8,087 nucleotides of DNA, taken from assembly GCA_903928275.1 (NCBI GenBank), contig CAIYQJ010000113.1:1-8087 (forward strand). The letters run 5' to 3'. This stretch comes from an uncultured Chloroflexota bacterium (lineage in GTDB: Bacteria > Chloroflexota > Limnocylindria > Limnocylindrales > CSP1-4). Below the pieces are notes generated by a model, which saw only the letters and a program-made list of their open reading frames with translations, was not told where the DNA came from and did not search any database. Made by a program: the position numbers and the translations under genes. This document shows positions 1 through 5,863 of this stretch, one piece after another (positions within the stretch are counted from its first letter, which is position 1; the number at the start of each line of letters is the position of its first letter).

Positions 1-52
1 CCGCGGGCCACCGCGCGAACGCGCGCCTGACGGGCGCCTGACGCGCACCTGA
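1..52 (+). other. Possible last codons of an upstream gene (uncertain)
   Basis: The first bases could be the end of a gene entering from the left. All three forward frames are open from the edge and then meet a TGA, at 28-30, 39-41 and 50-52. The tail is too short to choose a frame or recognise a family. The strong hairpin just after it (54-79) fits a transcript ending here. This could equally be non-coding. Confidence 0.2.
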
Positions 53-55
53 CGA
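23..55 (+). repeat. Three tandem copies of an 11-bp unit, GCRCCTGACGN
   Basis: The copies lie at 23-33 (GCGCCTGACGG), 34-44 (GCGCCTGACGC) and 45-55 (GCACCTGACGA). The core CCTGACG is identical in all three, and GCGCC starts again at 56. Because 11 is not a multiple of 3, the TGA in each copy falls in a different frame, so the array stops translation in every forward frame. The period is close to one helical turn, so repeated protein binding is possible but unsupported. Confidence 0.6.
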
Positions 56-79
56 GCGCCCGGCCGCCGCCGGGCGCTC
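54..79 (+). terminator. Perfect 11-bp GC-rich hairpin, probable terminator of an upstream gene
   Basis: The left arm GAGCGCCCGGC (54-64) pairs without mismatch with GCCGGGCGCTC (69-79) around a 4-nt CGCC loop. It lies just after the three-frame stops and 63 bp before the next start. There is no clear U tract; only scattered T residues (80, 82) follow. GC-rich genomes often have such tailless hairpins at gene ends. Termination is inferred from position and stability. Confidence 0.5.
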
Positions 80-129
80 TGTCGCGCCGCCCGACGCCCG
101 CGGGCGGTGATGGCGCCCGGCGCCCGTGG

Positions 130-135
130 TAGCGT
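130..135 (+). promoter_or_regulatory. Possible -10 element for a leaderless start
   Basis: TAGCGT matches the TANNNT form of a -10 box and sits at -12 to -7 relative to the ATG at 142. Transcription would then begin at or next to the start codon, giving a leaderless message. No Shine-Dalgarno sequence is well placed: GGGG at 136-139 is only 2 nt from the ATG. I see no convincing -35 element. Confidence 0.35.
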
Positions 136-141
136 GGGGCA

Positions 142-597
142 ATGCCCGACATCGACTTCGCGTTCCTCGCCGACGCCGCCGACGCGCGGCCCGGCGAGAA
201 GTTCAGCGTCATCGGAGGCGGCGTCTCCCGCATCGGCGGGCGCGGCTTCCCCCTCGTCCATCCGCACCTCGCGCTCGTCGTGGGCCTGCTGGTCACCGCC
301 GCGGAGGTGGGCCGCGAGCACGAGCTCCGGTTCGTCTTCTTCGGCCCGGACGGCGCGCAGATCGCCGATGCGACCGGCGCCATCCGCGCGGACGGCCAGC
401 AGGAGGCGCGGGACCAGGTCGTCACGTTCGCCGTGGACTTCTGGAGCCTCGCGTTCCCCGCTGCCGGCGACTACACGCTCCGCATCCTCGTCGGTGGCTC
501 CGAGCGCAAGCGGCTGGTCCTGACCGTGGGCGCGGTGTTCGCCGCGACCGAGCCGCCCGGCGCCGAATCGAGCGCGGGACGACGCCTGGACGCGTGA
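142..597 (+). CDS. DUF6941-family protein, function unknown
   Basis: This is a 151-residue soluble protein with no signal peptide or membrane segment. The start 'MPDIDFAFLADAADARPGEKFSVIGGG', given here in part as MPDIDFAFLADAADA then KFSVIGGG, followed by 'HPHLALVVGL' and 'ELRFVFFGPDG', matches the pattern I associate with DUF6941 proteins. These are small, mostly beta-strand proteins of 130-160 residues, common in Chloroflexota and Actinomycetota and without assigned biochemistry. Alternating hydrophobic stretches, including 'YTLRILVGG' near residue 115, suggest a compact beta-sandwich. The final 20 residues, rich in Glu, Ala and Ser, are probably a disordered tail. The ATG at 142 is preferred because the family-like N-terminus begins there and a possible leaderless promoter fits it. 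Its stop overlaps the start of the next gene (GTGA), so the two are probably co-translated. Family assignment is from memory of the pattern, not a search. Confidence 0.75.
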   Translation: MPDIDFAFLADAADARPGEKFSVIGGGVSRIGGRGFPLVHPHLALVVGLLVTAAEVGREHELRFVFFGPDGAQIADATGAIRADGQQEARDQVVTFAVDFWSLAFPAAGDYTLRILVGGSERKRLVLTVGAVFAATEPPGAESSAGRRLDA

Positions 598-965
598 CGA
601 CCGGCGGCGGGGACCCGGCGGTCCGGCCCGCGACGGCGCGCGGTCCGGCGCGCCACGACATCCCGGTCATCGATGAGGCCGCGCTCGCGGCCGCGCGCGC
701 CGCGGACCGCCTCCTCGAGGTTGCCCGGGCGCGCGGGATCCTCCGCTGGGAGCTATATCTCGCGCCGATCCCGGACGCACTGCGCGACGGGGACCTCCGC
801 GAGCTGCGCGCGGCGGCGCGGACCGGCCGCGCGGCGTTCGGGCCCAAGGATTCCGTCCTCGACGCCCTGCCCGCCGATCTCGCGGTCGCGTTCCGGGACG
901 CGCTGGACGTGCTCCTGCGGCGGATCGCCCGGTGGGACGCCGAGGTGGGGACGCGGGGAAGCTAG
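594..965 (+). CDS. Hypothetical 123-residue protein coupled to the DUF6941 gene
   Basis: I do not recognise this protein. The chosen GTG start (594-596) overlaps the previous TGA as GTGA, a common arrangement for translational coupling. The reading frame has G or C at nearly every third position, supporting real coding. The first 22 or so residues are Gly/Ala/Pro/Arg-rich and probably flexible. The rest looks mainly alpha-helical, with 'DEAALAAARAADRLLEVARARG', quotable in part as AADRLLEVARARG, then 'LRWELYLAPIPDALRDGD', 'ALPADLAVAFRDALDVLLRR' and a stop after 'EVGTRGS'. There is no signal peptide, membrane helix, cysteine or known catalytic motif. The Trp/Tyr-containing 'RWELYLAPIP' segment is the most distinctive part. 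The start could lie a little downstream, because no good Shine-Dalgarno sequence precedes either position. Coupling suggests the two proteins act together, but no role can be given. Confidence 0.65.
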   Translation: MTTGGGDPAVRPATARGPARHDIPVIDEAALAAARAADRLLEVARARGILRWELYLAPIPDALRDGDLRELRAAARTGRAAFGPKDSVLDALPADLAVAFRDALDVLLRRIARWDAEVGTRGS

Positions 966-990
966 GCGCGCTCCCGAAGCGGATCGGTCC

Positions 991-996
991 TATGCT
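991..996 (+). promoter_or_regulatory. Possible -10 box upstream of the histidine kinase gene
   Basis: TATGCT fits TANNNT and lies in the 89-bp gap between the hypothetical gene (stop at 965) and the kinase start (1055). Transcription starting about 7 nt later would leave a leader of about 50 nt. No recognisable -35 element lies 16-18 bp upstream. In a GC-rich background this AT-containing hexamer stands out, but the call is weak. Confidence 0.3.
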
Positions 997-1054
997 GGCG
1001 CGGTCCGGTCGAGCGGGAGACGATCCGCGAGGGCCGGCGCGACATGGCGGTGCG

Positions 1055-2449
1055 ATGTTCGGTCGTCTCCGATGGCTCGCGGTCCTCCTCCCGGTCATCC
1101 TCGTGGCGACCATCGAGGTCGTGAGCGACAGCGTGCTCGACGTCGCGTTCCCGGTCCCGCTCGACATGCTCTTCATGGTCGGCGTCGTGCTCGCGTGCTC
1201 GGTCGTCTTCTCCTACGTCGTATTCGGGCGCATCGACGCGCTCGCCGGGGCCCTCGCGCGACGCAACGACGAGCTCGAGCGGCGGAGCGCCCGATCCGCC
1301 GCGCTCCACCGCGTGAGCATGGCGATCACCGGCCTCGCGAGCCTCGACGCCATCCTGGCGACCGTCGTGGCCCAGGCCCGCGCCCTCCTGGACGCGGATG
1401 TCGGCCTCCTCCTCGTCGTCGGACCGGACGGCCTCCTCGCGACGCGGGCATGGAACGGCCCGCCCGGCGCCGTCGTCCCGACCCCTCTCGATCCGGCCGA
1501 CCCGGTGACCGCGGTCCGTCCCGGACTTGCGGTCGCCCACCTCGCCGCGCCGCTCCAGCGGGGAGGCGAGACGATCGGGCTGCTCGTGGCCGCGGCCTCG
1601 GCGCCCCGGCCCTTCGACGTCGACGACGTGGAGACGCTCTCGTCGCTCGCCGCGCAGGCCGCGCTCGCCATCGAGAACGACCGGCTGCAGGCCACGCTCC
1701 GCGACCTCGCGGTGGTGGCCGAGCGCGAGCGCATCGCCCGCGAGATGCACGACGGGCTGGCGCAGGTGCTCGGATACGTGAATACGAAGTCGCAGGCGGT
1801 CGCCGAGCTGCTCGCCGCCGGCCGCGTCGCCGACGCCGAGGCGCAGCTCGACGAGCTCGCGTCCGCCGCCCGCTCCGTGTACGTCGACGTCCGGGAAGCG
1901 ATCGTCGGACTGCGCAGCCCGATCGGCGCCGACCTGGGGCTCGCCGACGCGATCGAAGGTCACGCGGAGCGCTTCGCCGAGATGTCGAAGGTGGCGGTGG
2001 TCGTCGAGGCCTCGCCCGAGGCGCGTGCGCTCGACCTGCCGCCGGGCGTGGCCGCGGAGCTCTTCCGCATCGTCCAGGAGGCCCTGACGAACGTCCGCAA
2101 GCACGCGGCGGCCAACCGCGTACGCATCGCGCTCACCGTGCCGCACGGCAAGCTCGCCATCGTCATCGCCGACGATGGGCGCGGGATCGCCCCGGACCGC
2201 GTCGACGACGAGGCGACCGGGGACGACGCGTGGCCGCGCTACGGGCTGGCTTCGATGCGCGAGCGGGCCGCCTCGATCGGCGCGTCGGTGTCGTGGGAGG
2301 GTCGGCGCGGTCGTGGGACGGAGGTGCGGATCTCGATGCCGGTGCGTCCGCGGTCTCCGTCCGGCTCCCCGGCGACCGGCCCGGCCGTCGGCGCCGGGGA
2401 CGCGATGCGCGCGGGGGCGGCCGTCGGCGCCGCCGGGGCGAGGTCCTGA
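1055..2449 (+). CDS. Membrane GAF-domain histidine kinase (HisKA_3/NarL-partner type)
   Basis: This is a 464-residue sensor kinase that should autophosphorylate and pass phosphate to the adjacent response regulator. Two transmembrane helices lie near residues 6-25 and 36-58 with almost no extracytoplasmic loop. A short charged coiled stretch ('RRNDELERRS') follows, then a GAF-like domain at about 82-212. The HisKA_3 box 'ERERIAREMHDGLAQ' places the phospho-accepting histidine at H232. The HATPase_c domain (about 327-430) has the N box 'EALTNVRKHA' (N346), G1 'DDGRGI' (D373-G377) and a G2-like 'GLASMRERA' from G397. The C-terminal 34 or so residues are Pro/Gly/Ala-rich, lie outside the fold and contain a 15-bp direct repeat at DNA level. 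ATG 1055 is chosen because the membrane helix starts right after it. An in-frame ATG at 932 would overlap the previous gene and add a low-complexity Arg/Gly stretch. The sensed signal is unknown: the tiny periplasmic exposure suggests an intracellular or membrane cue through GAF. Confidence 0.92.
   Translation: MFGRLRWLAVLLPVILVATIEVVSDSVLDVAFPVPLDMLFMVGVVLACSVVFSYVVFGRIDALAGALARRNDELERRSARSAALHRVSMAITGLASLDAILATVVAQARALLDADVGLLLVVGPDGLLATRAWNGPPGAVVPTPLDPADPVTAVRPGLAVAHLAAPLQRGGETIGLLVAAASAPRPFDVDDVETLSSLAAQAALAIENDRLQATLRDLAVVAERERIAREMHDGLAQVLGYVNTKSQAVAELLAAGRVADAEAQLDELASAARSVYVDVREAIVGLRSPIGADLGLADAIEGHAERFAEMSKVAVVVEASPEARALDLPPGVAAELFRIVQEALTNVRKHAAANRVRIALTVPHGKLAIVIADDGRGIAPDRVDDEATGDDAWPRYGLASMRERAASIGASVSWEGRRGRGTEVRISMPVRPRSPSGSPATGPAVGAGDAMRAGAAVGAAGARS
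2382..2432 (+). repeat. 15-bp direct repeat in the kinase 3' tail
   Basis: CGGCCGTCGGCGCCG occurs at 2382-2396 and again at 2418-2432, 36 bp (12 codons) apart and in frame. The copies encode PAVGA-like and AAVGA-like stretches in the disordered C-terminal tail. It probably reflects low-complexity tail growth rather than a functional site. Confidence 0.55.
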
Positions 2450-2454
2450 GCGCC

Positions 2455-3096
2455 ATGCGCATCGTCCTCGCCGACGACCACGCCCTGTTCCGCGACGGCG
2501 TCGCATCGCTGCTCGACGCCTGGGGGCACGAGGTCGTGGGCCTCGCGTCGGACGGCGACGAGGTCGTCGTCCTCGCCGAGCGACTCGAGCCGGACGTCAT
2601 CCTCATGGACGTCCGCATGCCGCGGACGTCCGGCCTCGAGGCGACCCGCCGGATCGCGGCTTCGCGTCCCGGGATCGCGATCGTCATGCTCACGATGAGC
2701 GAGGAGGAGGACGACCTGTTCCAGGCCATCAAGGCCGGGGCCCGCGGGTACCTCCTGAAGAACCTCGAGGCGCACCAGCTGCGCTCCATGCTCGACGGCG
2801 TGGCGCGGGGCGAGGCGGCGATCTCGCCGGCCACCGCGGCGCGGATCATGGCCCAGTACGCGCGCGGCGGTCCCCGGGGACCGACGGCGCCACCCGACCG
2901 CCTGACGGATCGCGAGGTCGAGGTCCTCCGGCTCGTGACCGACGGGCTGCGGAACAAGGAGATCGGGGCCGCGCTGGGCATCTCCGAGAACACGGTGAAG
3001 TTCCACCTGCGGAACATCCTCGAGAAGCTCCACGCGGAGAGCCGGACCGAGCTCGCCGCGCGCGCAGTCCGCGAGGGACTCGTCCCCGACGCCTGA
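2455..3096 (+). CDS. NarL/FixJ-family response regulator with LuxR-type HTH
   Basis: This 213-residue regulator is the likely partner of the kinase 5 nt upstream. The receiver domain (about 1-120) has the acidic pair D7-D8, the phosphorylation site D52 in 'ILMDVRMP', the switch threonine T80 in 'VMLTMS' and the conserved K102 in 'YLLKN', so all active-site residues are present. A linker of about 30 residues leads to a LuxR/GerE-type helix-turn-helix at about 149-206: 'LTDREVEVLRLVTDG', then 'NKEIGAALGISENTVKFHL' and 'NILEKL'. This is the usual NarL-family length and arrangement for a dimerising DNA-binding transcription factor. The ATG at 2455 gives the canonical 'MRIVLADDH' start, with GAGG at 2440-2443 as a distant ribosome-binding site. 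Its targets are not visible; the redox operon 140 bp downstream on the same strand is the nearest candidate. Confidence 0.95.
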   Translation: MRIVLADDHALFRDGVASLLDAWGHEVVGLASDGDEVVVLAERLEPDVILMDVRMPRTSGLEATRRIAASRPGIAIVMLTMSEEEDDLFQAIKAGARGYLLKNLEAHQLRSMLDGVARGEAAISPATAARIMAQYARGGPRGPTAPPDRLTDREVEVLRLVTDGLRNKEIGAALGISENTVKFHLRNILEKLHAESRTELAARAVREGLVPDA

Positions 3097-3109
3097 CCCG
3101 GGGCCAGGC
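3091..3109 (+). terminator. Weak stem-loop across the response-regulator stop
   Basis: GCCTG (3091-3095) pairs with CAGGC (3105-3109) around a 9-nt C/G-rich loop, spanning the TGA at 3094-3096. The stem is only 5 bp and no T tract follows, so termination here is doubtful. Read-through into the downstream operon is possible. Confidence 0.2.
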
Positions 3110-3134
3110 TGCGCCTGTACCCGGCTGCTCCTCG

Positions 3135-3156
3135 CGCCCACCCATCCGGATGGGCG
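3135..3156. promoter_or_regulatory. Nested inverted repeat upstream of the redox operon, possible operator or hairpin
   Basis: CCCATCCGGATGGG (3141-3154) is a perfect 14-bp palindrome. In the same place CGCCCA (3135-3140) also pairs with TGGGCG (3151-3156) around a 10-nt loop. It sits 81 bp before the ATG of the iron-sulfur flavoprotein gene, in the only sizeable gap between the regulator and the operon (3097-3236). An operator for the neighbouring NarL-type regulator is conceivable, and an RNA hairpin is the alternative. I see no clear -35/-10 pair in this gap. Confidence 0.3.
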
Positions 3157-3225
3157 ACCTCCCGTCCGGGGGAACGTGGCGCGGACGCGCACCAGCGGCG
3201 ATGCTCCACCCATCCTGGATCGCAC

Positions 3226-3230
3226 GGAGG
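3226..3230 (+). promoter_or_regulatory. Ribosome-binding site that fixes the oxidoreductase start
   Basis: GGAGG lies 6 nt before the ATG at 3237, an optimal spacing. It favours this ATG over the in-frame ATG at 3201, which lacks a comparable site and would add 12 residues before the ferredoxin module. Confidence 0.7.
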
Positions 3231-3236
3231 CCGCGG

Positions 3237-5237
3237 ATGGGCTACCGCATCGAGATCGACTACGGCAACTGCTTCAACTGCGGCGTCTGCATGGACGTCT
3301 GCCCGGTCGAGGCGCTTGACATGAGCCGGCCCCGCGCCGCGGGACCGGAGGCCGCCGACGCTTCGGGGCGCTGGTCGCCCTACGCGATGGAGTACCCGGT
3401 CCAGGTGGGGGAGTGCATCGGCTGCTCCATCTGCATCCGCGAGTGCCCGGTCGTCGTCATGACGCTCGTGACGGTCGACGGCCCGACACCGCTGCTCGAG
3501 CGGCAGGGACCGATCGTGCGTCCGGTGGAGGCCGGTGACGCCTGGGTGCCCCTCGCCGAGGTGACGATGGAGGCCCTGAAGCCGGACCATCCGTCCCCCT
3601 GGGGCGACCTCTTCCAGTGGACGACCGCCCAGCGGCCCGAGGCGTGGCAGGTCTGGCGGACCATGGTCGGCGACCCGCCGCCCCTCCCGCAGGCGCCCTG
3701 CCAGGTCGCGTGCCCGGCCGGCACCGACGCCGGCCGCTACGTCGGCGCCGTGGCTGCCGGCCGCTACGACGACGCGTACGCGATCGCGGCCGAGTTCAAC
3801 CCGTTCCCGTCCGTCTGCGGATGGATCTGCACGGCGCCGTGCGAGGCGGCCTGCCGGCGCGGCACGCTCGACGAGCCGATCTCGATCCGAACGATCAAGC
3901 GCTTCGCCTCGGAGCGCGGCAAGCTCCCGGCCGTCCCGAAGCCGAGCGTCAGCCGCACCGAGCGCGTCGCCGTCGTCGGCGGCGGGCCCGCAGGCATGGC
4001 GGCCGCGTACTACCTCGCCCGGCTCGGGTACCCGGTGACGGTCTTCGAGGCCATGCCGATCCCGGGCGGGATGATGGCCATCGGCATCCCTGAGTACCGC
4101 CTGCCGCGCGAGGTCCTCCAGGAGGAGATCGCGCGGATCGTGGGCCTCGGCGTGGAGCTCCGACTCGACAACGCGATGGGCCGCGACTTCACCCTGAGCG
4201 ACCTCGAGAGGGACGGCTTCCGTGCCGTCTTCCTCGCGACCGGCGCGTCGAAGAGCCGTCGCCTGGGCGTTCCCGGCGATGCGCTGACCGGCGTCGTGCC
4301 GGCCACGCTCTTCCTCAAGCGGGTGAACCTCGGAGAGGAGCCGCACCTGACCGGCTCCGTCATCGTCATCGGCGGCGGCAGCACCGCGATGGACGCGGCC
4401 AGGTCCGCGCTCCGGAGCGGCGCGACGTCCGTCACCATCGCCTATCGCCGCGGCCGCGCGGACATGCCGGCGCAGGTCGAGGAGATCGAGGCTGCGGAGC
4501 ACGAGGGGATCACGATCCTCGCCGGCCTCGCGCCGACCGAGGTCGAGGAGCGCGACGGCTCCGTCGCCGCGGTCCTCTTCGCCGAGCAGCGCCCCACCGG
4601 CGCCTCGGACGGCACTCGCGCCGTGTGGGCGCCGGTCCCCGGCGCGGCGCGCCGCATCGCCGCGACGACGGTCCTCGTCGCCGTCGGCGAGGAACCCGAC
4701 CCGTCGATCCTGCCCGAGGGCGCGGGCATCGAGGTGAGCGGCTGGGCCGGCATCGCCGCCGACGCACGCACGCTCGCGACGGGACGTGCCGGCGTCTTCG
4801 CCGGTGGCGACGTCGTCTCCGGACCCAAGACGATCATCGATGCGGTCGCGGCCGGACGCCGCGCCGCCGGCTCCATCCACGAGTTCCTCGCCGGAGTGAC
4901 GGGCGGCGAGGCGGAGATCCTTCGCACCGTCCGCTATCCCACCCCGAACGAGAAGACCCTCTCCCTCGACATCGCGCCGAGGCCGCGGGTCCACCTGCCC
5001 CTGCCGGTCTACACGCCGGGATCATTCAAGACCGGCCAGGCCGGCTTCGACGAGACCGCGGCCCGTGCCGAGGCCTCGCGCTGCTTCCGCTGCGACGCCG
5101 TCTACTCGTGCGGCGACGTGCATCTCCGTGCGGGCCGCGGGCCCGCCGACGACCCGGACCGCATCGGGACGGTCCCGATGCCACCGCCGGTCGCACCGAC
5201 GGGACCCACGAGCATGACGACGGGAGGTGAGCTGTGA
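3237..5237 (+). CDS. AegA/GltD-like FAD- and NAD(P)H-binding oxidoreductase with N-terminal 2x[4Fe-4S] module
   Basis: This 666-residue cytoplasmic iron-sulfur flavoprotein probably moves electrons between NAD(P)H and a ferredoxin-like or membrane partner. Residues 1-71 form a two-cluster ferredoxin module: C12-x2-C15-x2-C18-x3-C22-P and C60-x2-C63-x2-C66-x3-C70-P. An 80-residue Trp-rich linker I do not recognise follows. Next is the GltD N-terminal cluster domain, with C155, C159, C194, C198, C202 and C206. The FAD Rossmann motif 'GGGPAG' is at 248-253, the NAD(P)H Rossmann motif 'GGGSTAMD' at 379-386 and the second FAD motif 'AGGD' near 523-525. A C-terminal 'CFRC' (C616, C619) with C625 precedes a Pro-rich tail. 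Length and order resemble E. coli AegA/YgfT. No glutamate synthase large subunit is in the window, so a GltD role is unsupported. Its stop overlaps the next start (GTGA), pointing to a complex with the membrane proteins. The exact reaction is not determined. Confidence 0.88.
   Translation: MGYRIEIDYGNCFNCGVCMDVCPVEALDMSRPRAAGPEAADASGRWSPYAMEYPVQVGECIGCSICIRECPVVVMTLVTVDGPTPLLERQGPIVRPVEAGDAWVPLAEVTMEALKPDHPSPWGDLFQWTTAQRPEAWQVWRTMVGDPPPLPQAPCQVACPAGTDAGRYVGAVAAGRYDDAYAIAAEFNPFPSVCGWICTAPCEAACRRGTLDEPISIRTIKRFASERGKLPAVPKPSVSRTERVAVVGGGPAGMAAAYYLARLGYPVTVFEAMPIPGGMMAIGIPEYRLPREVLQEEIARIVGLGVELRLDNAMGRDFTLSDLERDGFRAVFLATGASKSRRLGVPGDALTGVVPATLFLKRVNLGEEPHLTGSVIVIGGGSTAMDAARSALRSGATSVTIAYRRGRADMPAQVEEIEAAEHEGITILAGLAPTEVEERDGSVAAVLFAEQRPTGASDGTRAVWAPVPGAARRIAATTVLVAVGEEPDPSILPEGAGIEVSGWAGIAADARTLATGRAGVFAGGDVVSGPKTIIDAVAAGRRAAGSIHEFLAGVTGGEAEILRTVRYPTPNEKTLSLDIAPRPRVHLPLPVYTPGSFKTGQAGFDETAARAEASRCFRCDAVYSCGDVHLRAGRGPADDPDRIGTVPMPPPVAPTGPTSMTTGGEL
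5222..5230 (+). promoter_or_regulatory. Strong Shine-Dalgarno deciding the GTG start at 5234
   Basis: GGGAGGTGA is nearly a full complement of the 16S rRNA 3' end, inside the last codons of the oxidoreductase gene. The GGAGG core (5223-5227) ends 6 nt before the GTG at 5234. This supports GTG as a true start and strong translation of the first membrane protein. Confidence 0.7.
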
Positions 5238-5863
5238 CCGCGGATCAAGTCTCTGGCCTGTTCAGCGCGGGCGAGGCGTTCGTCGAAGGGACGATCGCCG
5301 CCGTCCTCGTCGTCCTGTGGGTGGCCGTGCTCGGCCTCCACATGGCACGGCCGCTCATGGCCCAGACGACGGGCAAGTTCACCCTCCGCCTGGGCGCGGA
5401 CCTGTGGTGGATCATCTACATCGGCCTCCGCGACATCCTGACGATCAACGTCTTCCTCGGCAGCTTCATCTTCCTGTACCCGGACGTCGTGAAGGCACAG
5501 GACCTGCCGATCACGGGCGGCCTCGCGGGCGTCTGCGCGTTCGCCGCGGCGGTCATCAAGCTCACGACCCGCAACGACGCCGACCGCAAGTGGTTCACCG
5601 TCCAGGTGCTCCTGCTCGCGCTGGGCGCCACCCTCTACGTGGGGCCGTACATCCTCGGCTCGCAGATGACGCTCCTCACCGGCCAGAACGTCGACAAGAT
5701 CATGCCGTTCTTCACGAGCTCGAAGAACCCGGACCTCGCGCTGGCGTTCGCGTACATCTCCGCCGCGCTCGCGGGCATCCTCGGCCTGATCGCCGTCGTG
5801 TACAACCTCCGCCTCACGTCGATCAAGCGGCCCGAGCCCGGGCCGGCAGGAGTCTCTCGATGA
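5234..5863 (+). CDS. Five-helix membrane protein A of the redox operon, unrecognised family
   Basis: This is a 209-residue integral membrane protein. I do not recognise its family. Hydrophobic segments fall at about 20-41, 58-83, 91-112, 120-142 and 167-190. A polar loop of about 25 residues (143-166) precedes the last helix, and the C-terminus is short and basic. Distinctive motifs are 'ARP' (38-40), 'LRLGADLWW' (51-59), 'LRD' (65-67), 'LPITG' (91-95) and 'IKL' (108-110). It has one His (H36) and one Cys (C101), neither shared with its neighbour, so haem or metal binding of the cytochrome b type is unlikely. The GTG start overlaps the oxidoreductase stop and has an excellent ribosome-binding site. 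The stop overlaps the next ATG (ATGA). It is a clear paralogue of the next gene product. The likely job is to anchor, or exchange electrons or ions with, the upstream flavoprotein, an inference from coupling only. Confidence 0.88.
   Translation: MTADQVSGLFSAGEAFVEGTIAAVLVVLWVAVLGLHMARPLMAQTTGKFTLRLGADLWWIIYIGLRDILTINVFLGSFIFLYPDVVKAQDLPITGGLAGVCAFAAAVIKLTTRNDADRKWFTVQVLLLALGATLYVGPYILGSQMTLLTGQNVDKIMPFFTSSKNPDLALAFAYISAALAGILGLIAVVYNLRLTSIKRPEPGPAGVSR
5848..5852 (+). promoter_or_regulatory. Ribosome-binding site for the second membrane protein
   Basis: AGGAG lies 7 nt before the ATG at 5860, inside the end of membrane gene A. With the ATGA overlap it fixes this start, even though the frame stays open far upstream. 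Confidence 0.65.

Noticed and set aside
95..106. CGCCCGCGGGCG palindrome as a regulatory site
   Set aside because: Perfect but built only of G and C in a GC-rich stretch, with no loop and no second copy; expected by chance.
932..1054. Upstream in-frame ATG starts at 932 and 992 for the kinase
   Set aside because: 932 lies inside the preceding gene and both add Arg/Gly-rich residues before a membrane helix. ATG 1055 begins directly before the first transmembrane segment.
673..2454. Reading the response regulator as the end of an 807-residue protein
   Set aside because: The upstream part is out of frame with the kinase and Arg-rich. 'MRIVLADDH' at 2455 is the canonical regulator N-terminus.
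962..2506. Minus-strand open frame antisense to the kinase
   Set aside because: The translation is Arg/Asp/His-rich with no recognisable motif, while the opposite strand encodes a complete histidine kinase.
2163..4994. A very long minus-strand open frame (about 940 codons)
   Set aside because: It is antisense to the response regulator and oxidoreductase genes, whose motifs are unmistakable. Its translation is low-complexity Arg/Asp/Gly, typical of mirror frames in GC-rich DNA.
3237..5237. Annotation as glutamate synthase small subunit (gltD)
   Set aside because: The FAD/NAD(P)H body is GltD-like, but the extra N-terminal ferredoxin module, the membrane-protein neighbours and the lack of a large-subunit gene in the window make that name misleading.
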